Below, in pieces: positions 33,698 to 46,272 of a stretch of DNA of 64,000 nucleotides. This DNA comes from Collybiopsis luxurians FD-317 M1. Taxonomy: Eukaryota > Basidiomycota > Agaricomycetes > Agaricales > Omphalotaceae. The stretch is taken from contig KN834819.1 of the NCBI GenBank assembly GCA_000827265.1, positions 186,001 to 250,000 of the forward strand, in the 5' to 3' direction. Both the position numbers and the translations under genes were made by a program. Each line of letters begins with the position of its first letter. Within the stretch, counting starts at the first letter, position 1. The notes under the pieces are model-generated. The model did not search any database and was not told the DNA's origin. It worked only from the letters and a program-made list of their open reading frames with translations.

Positions 33698-34902
33698 ACT
33701 CACGGTCGCCACAAGGTGGAAGTAGAAGCTGAGTAGCACTGAGTTAGCACCGCCTCAAAAGGTGACGCGCAATAGCTGTCATGGCTCAACAAGGAGACGG
33801 TGTTCCGAAAGCTCGGCTTCGGCAATTTGCCAATCGGCATCTCAATCACTTGACGAAGGGAAGGACTGGGCTTTGGTAAACTGTGCCAAATCAGAGAAAA
33901 ACAAGAAGAAGATTACCGGAAAGTTGTCTTTGCTCTTTGACACTCGGCAAAGAAGTCCGCGTCGTACAAAGGCAAGTTACAGCGATACACCCGTGTAACA
34001 TATCCCGCCTGGCTTGAGATTGGTTGCTAAATACATTTCTAGGACGTTTTCTTCCCTTGCACAGAGGGGAATGAGGGTAACAGATCTAATTTTCGAACAT
34101 CAGAGTTGTCTACAGAGCTTTCTGACTGCAGTGTGAGAAGTCGAGAAGCAATTTTAGCTCCGTAACAAGAGTACCCGAAGCACTCGGTACGAACCAAAGG
34201 TATATGAGAAACGGTTTTCAGGAACAATTCATCTCTTGTTCCGGAGATGCACAGACGACCTATGTAGGACTTCATTTTCATATCCTGCGAGTAAATCAGA
34301 TGTGGCAATGATTGCGCATTCCCTTTTCCAAATTGCTGTAGGTTAGCGATGATAGGTGACTTACAGCAGGTTCCGTTATTCGTCGGCATGTGAATCGCAG
34401 AATGGACGGGTATCCCTTTGCAACCCCATCGATTTGATGCTCCTAGAGGCGGGGTTTCTGGAATATAAATTCACCCTTTGCATCCTTACTCTTACCTTGT
34501 AGAGGCTGACTTGTGCTTTACCAAATCATCGTATTGTGTTGTACCATCATGCCACGAAATGCTTCACATGGTCTTGGAGCGCATATATCAACGTTCATTT
34601 CTCTGCCGCGGAGAAAACTGCTTGAAATTTTCGAATCTGATAGATAACTGTAAATCTCACGACGGCTTATTCCATTGTCCGATCCGACAGAGGGTATGAG
34701 ACTTCAGCACACTGTGCGCGGACTACACTACTGCAGATTCATATCTAGTCATCAAGTAGGAGGCTAAGCCAGTGACACATCCTCTTCTTTTGAAGCTGGG
34801 ATGTCCGCGATGAGAGAGAAATTTGAACTCTCAATGAAGTACAATACAGCATTAATTAAGCACTCTCATACAGGAGGAGGGAATGATGAAACGCGTAAAA
34901 AA
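33698..34902. other. Intergenic
   Basis: Lectin promoter and 3' flank of 7TM copy B. ORF 34039-34389 (minus) has no recognisable feature. Confidence 0.45.
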
Positions 34903-36196
34903 TTAGTATCCTCTAAACTGGACGACCTCTGGCTGTTTGTTGTACAAGCTGTCGTCGTAGAGTCCATTTTGAACACTTGCGACTTTTGCACCGGTTTCCG
35001 CATCTGTATATGTGGTGGTTGTAATGTCTACCGATATCGGACCCGTGTTCGCAGCGCGACTGTGAAGCTCGATTCCTCCTCCTGTTCGCTGAGATGGGCT
35101 CGAACTCTCTGATTTAGTTACAACTCGGTACAGAAGCCCGACGATCACGTTGAGGCTTGCAACTATCATGCTTATCGTTGTCTAACAGAAGAAGAGCTTA
35201 GCAAAAATAACAGTTGACCCATGTCATAGAACGCACTTCGAAAATTCCAGTAAAAATCTCATTAAGACCAAGGTTGGCAAAGATCCAGTATGCATGGACA
35301 AGTGAAACCTATGAAGAAAGTAGGGTTAGAATAAACGGTACATAGGTATCGCGGCTTCCACTCACGACCGTGGTCAAGAAGCAGGTCGAAAAGACTATGT
35401 TCAATCGCATTCGGTGCCCAGCCGGCAACATTGACCTCCAGAAGAGGTTTATGGGTGCTATGAGCAGGCAGATGTCGGCAATGATATCAGCTAATTGTGG
35501 TGCGTTATTAGTCCAAGAAGGGGACACGGTTGAGGAGCTGTTTCTTACTTGCCAACTGGGCGATTGCTACCGTTTTACCTAAATGGCACTGAGTCGGTAC
35601 TGCGTCTTTCCAGCCAGGCTCCCTTTCGCAAATTACGATCTCTTGCATAGCAAGGAAGGTCCACATAATACCGAAGGCTCCTCCCACGGCGTAAAGAATT
35701 CTGCGCATGTTAGCTGGGGATATCCGGATTATGGTGCATAGAATCGAAAGTCGCGAAGTCCATACGATTGAGTAAAACCCCTCTGACGTTCTGTCGAATA
35801 ATCCTTCCAGCGAGCGAAAAGAAATCTCCGAAGATCAACTCACATGTAGTATCCTCCAACGAGTGTAGCTTGAGTCATCCATGCTAGGGAAATAAGTCAG
35901 TAAGTTTCCGGGCTCGGACAATCCGGTGTAGACATACGTTTAGGCTCGAGGATGATGAGTACACCAGTCATCAACAAGATTGCCCCAATAATACTTGCTG
36001 CAGCCCAAAAATCATCCCATCCGAGTTTTCTGCTTCGAATACGTATTCCAAGGCGAGTAAGAGTGACAAAGATCGCTATCGTTAACCCCGCAATAGCGAT
36101 ATCTGTAGAGTAGTATAAGTAATTATATTTGAAGGTATTGTTTTCGAGACTGAACGCACTATGGACGTCCTTGACGGTGATAGTAACTTCACCCAT
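34903..36196 (-). CDS. Fungal rhodopsin-like 7TM integral membrane protein, copy B
   Basis: Paralogue of copy A. The start MGEVTITVKDVH at 36196 aligns with that of copy A; an upstream in-frame ATG (36235) is possible but has no counterpart there. Exons give DIAIAGLTIAIFVTLTRLGI, RSRKLGWDDFWAAASIIGAI, ILYAVGGAFGIMWTFLAMQE, IVICEREPGWKDAVPTQCHL, then ADICLLIAPINLFWRSMLPA and GHRMRLNIVFSTCFLTTVV. The tail contains SVDITTTTYTDAETG, also shared. Intron positions match copy A, so the pair arose by duplication of a whole gene. Family as for copy A; function not known. Confidence 0.85.
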
Positions 36197-37387
36197 GACG
36201 GAGACGGACAAAGGGCGGCAAGGGAAGAATGGCAAAGGAGTGGCTTATCAGGGCAGGATAGAATAATAAATAAATTACACAAAGGAGGTCTAAAAGTTTC
36301 TAAGCATCATGATGGTGAATCCGTTTTCACCTTCAATCACTATTGAAACACTTACCTGATATGTTTACATGTAAGCTGTGCTCAATTCACTCTATATTCG
36401 ACTTCTCCCGTGCGCCGCTCAGTACGCGCACACAGCAACCCGAAAACAAAAATTATTTGTTACAGTCAAATGTATATTGAATATAGATCCAGCATGATGG
36501 AATCACAAAATAAGTGCCGACGAGATTTGCGATGGAAAGATCCAGAAATGAAAAGGCGTCGAAGAGATTTCAGGACTTTACATTCATCGTAGTACGCTTT
36601 GTCTATCCCAGCATGACGCGGCCAACATAAGAACCAGCTTTTCAGCGTCTGTCTTCTTTGACACCGGTATCTCCGTCCCGTATTCGACCTTACTCGACTC
36701 ATGGCTACTCACGGTCAAGCGGAGAATATTCAAAATGATGAATGGATGATTATTTAAGAGTGGCCGATTAAATTCAATAACGGGACTTGATTATATGCTG
36801 CTTCTCAGCAGCAACAGAGACGCTCAGTGGGTTGCGAAGATCAAATCTGCTCGACGAGATTCGTATGCTGCTGTCACTGCAAGCGCAACCAGAGGTGAAG
36901 TACATACATGATGCAACTCGCTCCCGATCAGCAACGTTGCCCTGGCGGCCATTTTTATGCAGACACAGTAGGACTCCCATGGGATACTACGCTCACAGGG
37001 AGGATGCAAGACATGCTGGTGTGATGGCATGGCGATAAAGAGGCAAGTTCAAACCGGGTCCATAGCTCAGGGCTTTGAGTCCGGGGCTCAGTATGACGGT
37101 ATGAACTGAAACACTTATACACGTCTCTATTCTGAATTGTACATATATACAGCTAAGAAAATTAACGAGTCACCCGCAAGGTTCAGCGGCCTCTTCGGCG
37201 GAACTTCAGAATTCGTGAATATCTCTACGAAACCTATATGGGGTTGACGATAGGAAAGGCATGAGAACTCTGACTTTCAACAGAATGTAGAATTAAATAT
37301 GTAGCGGACGCGGACTCGGAATTTGTTCATTACTTACTGCGATAGATGAGGAACAAGATAGAAATTCAATGTATTACGATATTTTGC
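36197..37387. other. Intergenic
   Basis: Promoter of 7TM copy B and 3' flank of the hydrolase. Only signature-free short ORFs. Confidence 0.45.
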
Positions 37388-38462
37388 TTAGGCAGAATAT
37401 CGTTTGACAAAGTCAAGAATAAGCCTATTGGTCTCGTCTGGAGCCTCGTAGAAAGGAGCATGACCAACACCAGGAATAAGATGAAATTCGGACTGGCCAA
37501 GGTGATCCTTCATCCATTTTTCTAGTTTCGGAGGAACAAGGTGCTGGTCGTCTTCTCCTTGGATCGCTATGTAGGGGAAACGGCCTGAAATTGCCATAAC
37601 AGCGGCCTCGTCTTGTTTACGCCCAAGCATTGATTGCCGCACTATGGGCTCCTGAAATACTCATCAGATTCGAACCCGAGAGATTCTCAATCCGTACTTA
37701 CCCTCGGAGCCGCACCTCCCAGCCACTTAGTATACACATCATAAGGAAGTTTGCGCGAGGGTGCTACACACGAGAGAACGAAATCAGGAAGCACTCTGGC
37801 GAATTCGCTGATATTTTCCGACATCAAGCCAGGAATGAGACTAAGGATGACAGGGTGAACGACTTCCGAATGCATATTACGATGAGGGAAGGATCCCATC
37901 ATTATATGGCCAGACAATGAATCCGGTCCATACTTCGCGATAACGTCGGGAGGCACAATTCCTGGTATCAGTGAAAGGTCAAAGACGGGTTTGAGCAGCG
38001 GGGATAGGTCCAAAAGAACGCACCACCTAGCGACCTGTCCGCCGTTGTCAGGATTGGCTTTAGGAGCCGGATACATGACTCACCATGTTGCCACGAAAGG
38101 TTTGGTAACTTTGAATGCATCAATCACGGCCTTGAAGTCGTCTGCCTGGCGGTCGGATGAATACGCTTCTCCATTCAAGGGTCCGTCACTTCGACCGCAT
38201 CCCCGAACATCGTATCGAATCTTGGTCCCATATGAGCACCGCAGCAATTGAGAAGGAGACGGCGTTGAGATGCTGAGCTTACGATGTATAAGTTTTCAAG
38301 CATGGCAGGGTCGGTGTATTGCTTATCGAAAGCATCAGCGGTGCAAGCAAATCCGTGTATGAAAACGACAGCTGGCTTGGAAGGGTTTCCACAAGCAGCA
38401 GCCCATATCTTAGTTCCATCAGGAGAAGTTACGAGCTGGCCTGGAGAAAGATCGATGGACAT
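37388..38462 (-). CDS. Alpha/beta-hydrolase with an 8 nt exon carrying the nucleophile
   Basis: Five exons (38283-38462, 38084-38220, 38027-38034, 37702-37961, 37388-37651) total 849 nt, 282 residues. It begins MSIDLSPGQLVTSPDGTKIW, with the oxyanion region VVFIHGFACTADAF, then RYDVRGCGRSDGPLNGEAYS and TKPFVAT. The third exon, GTCGCTAG, completes W-S-L-G, the nucleophile elbow, and leads into IVPPDVIAKYGPDSLSGHIM. The acid and His are in GEDDQHLVPPK and PGVGHAPFYEAP. Without the 8 nt exon the frame fails and no GxSxG-like motif exists. The family includes esterases and epoxide-hydrolase-like enzymes; substrate unknown. Confidence 0.9.
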
Positions 38463-39493
38463 TGTGGTTTCGAAAGAAGAGGTTAGATTTAGAGTTACTG
38501 TTCAGCGAAGAACGCATATATACGGTCGCTGCACGAGGTTGGTAAGCATCATGCGTGAATTGAAATTTTGGTTCTTGATTTGATCTTCGAATGACCGACC
38601 AAAAGTATTCTGCGATTGACTCTGTTGCCAGCGGATGTTACACGTAAACATGTAGTGTCTTAAGACGCCGACGATGCCAAATTCTTAACACAAACAAGCA
38701 CTTCTTCCATCACCGAATATTCCATTCCAGAGCAAATACAATTGTTGTATCAGAGATAAGTTTTGATCATGAGAACGAGTCAAAGGTGGGCACATTTCTC
38801 GGTGTACCTTGGGGTGGCACAGGTCGTCCGTTTTAATGGGAGCAAACCTTACAGCTTCCTCACCGCAAACGAATACATTCAAAAAGGGTTACAGTAGACA
38901 CAGCAAATATGAGTGCTGTAAGTCGTAATAATTACCTCCGTACCTCCATACCAGCTGAGGCTGCGACCAAAGAGACATATTAGAAGCATGATCAGATCAG
39001 AACATTCGTGATGATCAAGAAACGACATATTCAGCTGGTCAACGCGGTACTCGGGAGTGTACGTAGTCAATAACGTGAGATACAGAAAATGTATGAAGGA
39101 ACAGTCACATAGATTCCCAGAAAAAGCTCCGTATCATTGCTAAAAAAATTTGCTTCCCAAGTACGGAAGGACAAAGATGGCCCGCAAATACTGGGGTCAA
39201 TCAAAGCAATCGATGATTCAGCATGACAGTTATCAGCGTCCGCGGTGGAAGAGTTAGCAACGGATTGACTCTGATGCGTTACCGATCATATTACCGTGAG
39301 CGTTTTCCGCAGAATTACCTTTCAATCTTCGTAGAGCTTGGTAGAGGCCAGCAATCTGCAAAAAAAAATTGATGTTGAAACGTTCATCGCAAAAACTCTG
39401 CGTTACGCGTTACAGTTACTTATTATTCCGGTACCGTAGATATTATTTAAGGCTGCTGAACTTTATCCAACGACCATCCTCTCAATCCACCCA
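38463..39493. other. Divergent intergenic region
   Basis: Lies between the minus-strand hydrolase and the plus-strand methyltransferase. No gene or repeat seen. Confidence 0.45.
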
Positions 39494-40823
39494 TGGTCCA
39501 GTCCTTCGGTCGAAGATTTCTCAGTGCACAAGCCCAGGTTGCCTTGAAGAAAGCGCACAGGACCCCTCTTCAGGCTCCGCTACCCAAAGCTACTACTAAG
39601 GCGGCGCCTTACCCATTACCGGTGAGCATTTCTCCTTGCCGTCCAATCGATTCGATGACAGGATGCTAAGCAAGTTTTTTTGATATCTCCACAGACGTCT
39701 TCTCGTGGAGTCGAAAGGTCGAGACTTGCGTATTTCCTCGTTTAACCTTTTCTCAGATGACCGAAAATCCAGGCGTCGACTTGATGATATGCACTATGGC
39801 ATTGCTAGGTACCTGAAACGACTAACCTATGCACCTCTTGAAAAGCCTTCCCGAATCCTGGAACTCGGGTACGTTAATTAAGACCATAAATCTCAATACA
39901 TTTTGCTTAATCTCCGCAAAGATCTGGCACAGGAGCGTGGTGAGGATTTCCTGCGCAATATTCTGGGATTCAATACTAAATTAACATTGCCTTTAGGTCC
40001 GTCGAAGCCGCGACAACGTATCCTTCTGCCCAGGTCATAGCAGCGGATATGTCACCGCTACCGGAAACGTGAGTAACTTTTAGTCCTACGATAGGGATAA
40101 GTATTCACAGGAAATCATCTAGCCTTTCTCTACCACCGAACGTGAGCTTCAAGAAGATGAACTTTCTCGACCCCTTTCCGTTTGCTCCGGCCTCGTTTGA
40201 TGTCGTACATATGCGCTTTGTGATGATACATGTGAGTCTTCTGAATGGGGCCTAATAGATCCCCATCATCTGATAATATCCTGCAATACTTAGCTACCGA
40301 AGCCGGACAACTACATCTCTCGTCTAGCATCGCTGCTCCGGCCAGGGGGATGGCTCTTACTCGAGGACGTCAATCATACCCTTCTCGATGCGAATAGACC
40401 TCTAGGACCAGGAGTGGAAAATTTGTACCGGGGATACCGCCAACATATGCATAAGCAAGGCGTCGATCCTGGAGTCGGGGCTCGATTGAAGACTATGCTT
40501 GAATCATCAAAAGAGTTTAGTGAAGTCAACGAAACACTCATTCCTTGTTACATGAACCCCAACAGCACGTCAGGTGAGCCATTTCGGATTCCATGCTGGA
40601 GCATTAACGGATGAACCTGTTTCGATTTGCAGATCCAGCTCTTCAGGACCTCGGGGAGATTCTGAAGTACTCGATTGACGGTGTATACGTCGGAATTATG
40701 GACAAAGTAGGTCCTGCCGGCGGAATAACGCCTGAGATATTACGTGCCTGGAGAAGAGAGGTAAATGAGCCCGGAAGGGATCTTCGTATTGACATGCACC
40801 TCACTTGGTCAAGGAAGGCATGA
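39494..40823 (+). CDS. SAM-dependent methyltransferase (class I)
   Basis: Motif I is split by two introns: SRILELG (39850), SGTGAW, then SVEAATTYPSAQVIAADMSP. Downstream are NVSFKKMNFLDPFPFAPASF and DVVHMRFVMIH, then LPKPDNYISRLASLLRPGGW, LLLEDVN, and a C-terminal part ending DLRIDMHLTWSRKA. This is a class I Rossmann methyltransferase typical of fungal secondary metabolism and small-molecule modification. The 5' end is uncertain. The ATG at 39494 opens MVQSFGRRFLSAQAQVALKK to PYPLP at a gtgagc donor, but the next segments do not join in frame to FNLFSDDRKSRRRLDDMHYG. A frameshift, or an exon I did not find, is possible. Substrate unknown. Confidence 0.82.
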
Positions 40824-42474
40824 TCTCATTTGCGCGAAAAGTTGCCTATGCTGTTATTACCTTTCTATTAATCGGTCTGTCGCTTTCGTGAAGTGTTCTG
40901 ACGACAGCTTAAATTATTAATCACTGCCACACCGCTACTTGTCTAATTTATACTATCTCTCTCTACCTTATACCTTGTGTCCTTTACTGTCCTCGGTCTA
41001 TCATACGCACATACACTCTTTTTGCCTCTCACATGTTATTTATTCTCTCACACTCTTTTTCTGTCTTATGTCGTATTTGCTCTGGTATTGAACTTATCTA
41101 AATTTTGGTGGAATTGTCACTGTTTCGGTATGTAAGGACCACAGCCAACAAGTCGATGAAATACGCCGCTTTGACCAACCGAGAAAGGTAAGATTGATCT
41201 ACAGTGGCTGCCGAATACCTAAAATATCGGAAGATCCTGTCAGATTCAAAGCAATTTCGAGGTGTAGGTTGAACGGGAGCTCTAGAGAGTCCATAGTGCG
41301 GGCGCAAAGTGAATGAGTTATAGCTTATGAACGACGTGCTTGAAGATATCAGGGAAGCGAGGAGATTGCTCTAATCTCTTGAGCGAAAATACACATCTTT
41401 TCGCTTTGAACTGTTATATTCAAATGTATGAAAGCCAATGTCAATGTCCTGGGAGAAGGTATGGCAGTTGTAATTCTGGAACCGAACAAGTGAGGGCGGC
41501 CATGGAATGTTTCGGCCCGATATCACGTGTAGCGCGTTCTCTTTCGAATCGTTTCAGAAAGATCTTGGAAAGATCCTTCTGGCATCGATACTGCCTTCTT
41601 AGAAGCACCATTATCGCAATACTTGCCGCGAATCGAGCCTGTTACAGTCTTGTCCTCCACTCTAGAATGGACATAGATATTTACATCCTAAAGCTACACA
41701 GTTTGTCGGTTGCTTTTTTCCCTCAGAATCCATAATACGCTCTCGCGGGACGTGCAGCTACCAAGCCAATCTAGGGCACAATTCCATCCTCATGCAATGC
41801 ATCTCATTTAATCCAGCCTCTTCCAGGAGAGTATTTCACTTGAGACTGGGTATGCCAAACCACTGGCAGTCATTCCATAGCTTCCTCACACCCGCATTTC
41901 GTCTTTATCTGATCCTTTGTCAGCGATAGACTGCGATCCCTCGTAGAGCCCCGATTTTCTCTTTCATTATTTTTCCAACCTATCCTCAACTTTTCACAGG
42001 GATTTCGCTCACCGGCGGATTGTTCGCTTGTTGTTCGCAGCTGTCTTGCATATTAGCAGGCAGAATGTAAACCTACCTCTTCCCCTCTCTTGCCCTTCGG
42101 TGAGCTCTGAATATCCAGCATGAACCGCGACAGTCTGAGAACTGGCATTCAGACCGTCGTGGTCAACTTAGTAAATCTTCCTTCCTTCCTTCCATCAGGC
42201 TTGAACCCATTTTTCTCTTTTATCAGTCAGTGCATCGCCTTCATGAAACCTCGGGTATTATTTTCAGAGACTGGATTAATTCTCGGCTAGGAACCTGAAG
42301 TTTGGGAGCCAGCCTTTTTTGGATGTTCTCTTTCACCGTTGTCGGTTAGTAGACTAAGGATGTTCGGATGTGCACTGATTAACCCAAGACCACCAACAAA
42401 AGCCGAGTATTAAGATATATGTAGGAGAAGGATTGTATCGGCGCGGCACTGCAGGCCATGTACTGTATTCGAAA
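40824..42474. other. Intergenic, pyrimidine-rich 3' flank
   Basis: The first 200 bp after the methyltransferase are CT-rich (40940-41090). ORF 41340-41735 has no domain. No gene supported. Confidence 0.45.
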
Positions 42475-43700
42475 AAAAAAAAAACAAGGTAACCTCAGCT
42501 CTTACTGAAGTACTAAATCAGACGAGATATATTTCTTCGATTGGGATAGATTCATAAGAATCACTTTGCATAGAGGTCTCGAATAGTGTCCTAAATTTTG
42601 TAGAAGTGCAAGAGCTTCAAGATTGTCCTCCATACTCGTTCTACCTGCCATGCTAGCTCCGAGATTCTCTTTTGTTTTCATTAGAAGCACGGTGTCAAAA
42701 CTGACAGGACCTGTTCGCAACCGCTACTTACTTACTATCCTTTAAACGGTTGGCGAAAATGTGGACTGCACGAATAGCCACCAGTGATCAGGGATAGGTT
42801 GACAGCACTATTTTGAACAATGTTTAATCGGCTTCCTTCTCCACAATGGCACCATTCATCCACTCATATCATATATAGGATTTTGTATGAACCATTGAAC
42901 TCCAGCGCCATGGCATGATGTATGTTGCTACCATATTCTTCGCCTCAATTCCTGGAATGTCATATCGGCTTCACCTCTCTTAGATCGCCATTGCTTGCAA
43001 CTTTTCAACGAAAGTTTCCCCCGCAAGGGATCGCATGTAAAGGATGATTTCCCAAATTTGAACTGCTTGCATTGAACATTTCGTATGCTTCAACTTTTCG
43101 GTTACATAGCTCTTTAGCTTAAAAATAGAAACCATACAAATGCGCTAGACTCGTCACACTGTCTTCCACCCGGAGCATGGAGGCTAAACCGACAAAACTT
43201 GCTCGGAGCCACAGGCATGTTGATTATATCGTAACAAATAGAAAATTACTCTTCGAGTAGTTTGTTCGCGTCAGTTAGAGCCTTCTCAATATTCGGAATT
43301 AACAGCTCTATCCGATTGAGTACTCTACATTCGGCTCTCTGGAGCTTGAGTGAAACATCAATAGCATTTATACAATTATGGAACCTTGAACGCTTGGAAC
43401 ACCATTAATATCTGTCCTGTATTTGGCCCTATAAAAGCGGGCCCAATTCTCAGTCCGAGCTATCCCCAACACTACCGCCTGATGCATTTCTTTACTAAAA
43501 TCCTCGCCTTCGCCTCTGTAGTCTCTTTGACCTCAGCCTCTCTTCTCATGGAGCGCCAGTGTACTTCTCTGGGGCTGCCTTGCGACTCTACTGTCCCCAA
43601 CGAATGCTGTGGAGGCCTTTCATGTGTTACAGACGTCCCAGGGAATTCTCAAACCGTAAGTCGTCAACCTCCTTAGTGGGGTATGCCTAGTCATTTATAA
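42475..43700 (+). repeat. Right arm of ~1.2 kb inverted duplication (partner 8258-9530)
   Basis: Matches the reverse complement of 8258-9530 from ctcttactgaagtact at the outer end through caattcctggaatgtcat (near 42945) to the TATA box and exon 1 of the peptide gene. This arm keeps the whole gene; the other keeps only exon 1. Confidence 0.8.
43430..43437 (+). promoter_or_regulatory. TATA box of knottin-like peptide gene (43.5 kb)
   Basis: TATAAAAG in the block CCCTATAAAAGCGG, 52 nt before the ATG. The same block stands before other family members (8508 and 57617, with weaker forms at 46219, 56472 and 60604). Confidence 0.65.
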
Positions 43701-43890
43701 CTTTGCTTTCCTTTTACTAATAGAGCTTCTGCCAACCTACTCCCGGAGTATGTGGTACTGAAGGCGACCAATGCGCCGGTAGCAGCTGCTGCACTGGTCT
43801 CATCTGCCCATTCCCTGGGGTAAGTCTAGCTTCCTAGTGCTTAGCTTCTCATTTTGATAATTCAACACTCTACAGGCAACCTGCATTTAA
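43482..43890 (+). CDS. Secreted double six-cysteine (knottin-like) peptide, copy 1
   Basis: Exons 43482-43655, 43724-43819 and 43876-43890 total 285 nt, 94 residues. The signal peptide is MHFFTKILAFASVVSLTSAS. The mature part has 12 cysteines as two successive C..C..CC..C..C sets: QC, PC, ECC, SC, FC, then VC, QC, SCC, IC, TC, with spacing x6, x7, x4, x12 in the first and x6, x4, x4, x6 in the second. That is the inhibitor-cystine-knot type of spacing; the fold is inferred. Intron 1 separates the two knots just before the sixth Cys. Exon 3 is 15 nt and encodes only A-T-C-I and stop, so the last cysteine depends on it. Family function unknown. Hydrophobins are excluded by the cysteine number and order. 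Confidence 0.85.
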
Positions 43891-45193
43891 ATTTGCGTCG
43901 GCAAGGTTGATTATCTACGGAATAAGGTTTTATGGTGTCGCTTTGTACCTGATTAAAAGACATCCTAAATGGTTTAAGATGTCTTTTGACTGTGCTTTGT
44001 ATCTGCTCGTTCTACCTGGCAGCAATTCTGAGCGGATTATCTTTGTTTCCATGCATAATTTAACATAAAAGTCTAAGGATACCTACAATTCAGCGAAGGC
44101 CCTCACCATTTTTGCTTCAAGGACTCCCCTTGGGCAGACATCTTGAACAATGTCGTGTATCGCACATCGATGCCAGAGTATATAGTAGTTTCAGTTTCCC
44201 ATCTTAAGGATGTCTCATTTCACAGCATTGCATATAAGTAAAGTCATGCGAGTAAGTCTAGCTATGTACTCGAGCAATAAACTCCTTGTTATTGCGTTGT
44301 ATTACTGTATGATTACGACCATAAATTCACGGGGTTTTAGGCTGAGTCTATGCAAATTTAAGAACAGGAAATTTGCTTCACTCAATCATACACCCATACT
44401 GTGACATTAGAACTGGCCCTTAAAGCCTCTTGACAATGACTTGCTGCTTCTCACTCATCATTGATGTGGCCTTTCTAGCCCTTAACAAAGGAACACAACT
44501 GACCTTAAACAAACATGTGGATGCTCCCGGTGCTCATTGCTTGCAAATTTAAAGGGTTATTGTACTTCATCTATATTGGACTGTGCAGTGCTTTCACCGG
44601 GTATCAGTCGTATAGGCCTGCTCTATGTAAGGTAGAGTTGACCCGCAACTACCCACATCACATGACAAACCTTAAATACTTAAAAGTGAATCAGAAATTC
44701 GTAGCAAAACAAAACACAAAATCTGCTTAAGGGGAACTCTGTGCAAGGATTTTCTCAAGGATTCCTCTGACACAGATTTTTTATTTTCACGCAGAATGAT
44801 TTGTTGATACATTTTTTGTATTTTCTAGTGTATCATGTGATGTAGGTGGTTGCGGGCCAACTCTACCTTACTGGTGGGCGCCGCGGCGGTCAGTGCCGCT
44901 TCTAAAGCTCAGGAACCCACCGCCTTGAAATCCTTGTCTTCATTACATATTTAATTCTGACACACAGCAAAAAAAAAGTGAAATAACGTAACGCGAAGGA
45001 AACCGTCCTCTCAGAAACTTGGAGTGCAATACACATCGTTATTTTTTACCCACTATTACTACCATAGACCAGGCTGCATAGTACCTATCTTATGTCTAAC
45101 CTATTTATGTACTAAGTCAGAGTCTCACTAATTTGAAGTTTTGAACTTAAATTGACACTTTATTGGCTTCCTTAAACATGGATCTAGCAATGA

Positions 45194-45558
45194 CTAGTGC
45201 GCCCAAGGCTCGGCTTCAAATGGTGGGGCGCCACTCATAAACCGGACTTCAGTATGAGTTGTATCAGAAATAGTTCCAAAATATAATCCTGACATACCAA
45301 ACTTCGAGTCTAACTGGCAGGCTGTGGCTGTGGCTGTGGCTAATCCACCCCTTTCTTACAGATTGATGCTAGAATTGATAATATGGCATGTAGAGACCAT
45401 TTATACTTTGGAAACTCTCATAAAAATGGCTTGCTTCAGCAGTCTTGCCAAATTGGCTATAATAGCGGCGCGCCCAGCCGGTTGCTATTTTTAGCTTAGC
45501 CGAGCGGAACCAAACCTCAAGCCAAAGGAAGCCGTAAGCCGAGCCTAGGGCGCACTAG
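45194..45558. mobile_element. MITE-like element, 365 bp, 23 bp terminal inverted repeats
   Basis: The left end CTAGTGCGCCCAAGGCTCGG(CTT) and the right end at 45536-45558 are inverted copies with one mismatch. The interior is non-coding. No target-site duplication is clear. Unrelated in sequence to the 21.7 kb element. Confidence 0.6.
45320..45341. repeat. Short GGCTGT hexamer repeat
   Basis: About 3.7 units of GGCTGT in tandem, inside the TIR element. Confidence 0.8.
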
Positions 45559-46218
45559 CATTAGAACGAATTTCTATCCTATACTGCCATCTTAAATCCC
45601 AGAAATGACGTGCAGTTCGATGCATTTCGCTACCGAGCTCTTCGCCTCGATATCTAGACTGACTCTGCAGTGTCATCTTGACTTCTCTCGCAATTGTTCA
45701 GGGATCCTTCAGTGATCCTTTGCTCAAATGCTGTTACTTAGGGATTGATAGATTCATCATTCAAGTACAGCTCAAAATGACTTTCTAATTATTGCTTCTT
45801 ATCTTGACCATTGTGCATATTTTTAGTCAAGTTGTTACCCGTGCAACTATACAATAGCCCTGAAGCCCCAAATGCGCTAACTGTACGGGCATGCCCAACT
45901 TCAGCAATGTTCAAAACCTCAAATCAGAGCTTCAAAGCTTATGGGAACAATTTGACCCCTCGCACCGTCTTTCGCTTTCACTTATGCATTGTGTCCGGGC
46001 TGACAGGACTTGTTCGCAATTGCTAGCATACAGCTAGTGACGTTTACTTACCTCGGGAAAGCCGATGCAGCCTTAGACGATGATACTGGAAATTGACAGC
46101 TTTACTTCGATAGATGTATAATCGGCTCTCTTGAGCTTGAACCAAACATCGAGGGCTTTTATCCAATTATAGAACTTGGTCACTTGGAGTACCGTGAATT
46201 TTCATCTGGCACTTTTCC

Positions 46219-46226
46219 TATAAGAG
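46219..46226 (+). promoter_or_regulatory. TATA-like box of peptide copy 2
   Basis: TATAAGAG, 47 nt upstream of the ATG at 46273, at the position of the family TATA block. Confidence 0.5.
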
Positions 46227-46272
46227 TGGCGTGGCCCCAACTCTCAGTCCCTACCCTCAGCATTATTGCCTC

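Larger units (their letters stand above)
43891..46218. other. Intergenic between peptide copies 1 and 2
   Basis: Contains a TIR element (45194-45558) and, from about 45840, flank sequence shared with the region upstream of the 57.2 kb copy (inverted there). ORFs in 44210-44730 have no signature. Confidence 0.5.

Noticed and set aside
43482..43890. Peptide family as hydrophobins
   Set aside because: Hydrophobins have eight cysteines in C-CC-C-C-CC-C order. These have twelve, in two C-C-CC-C-C sets.
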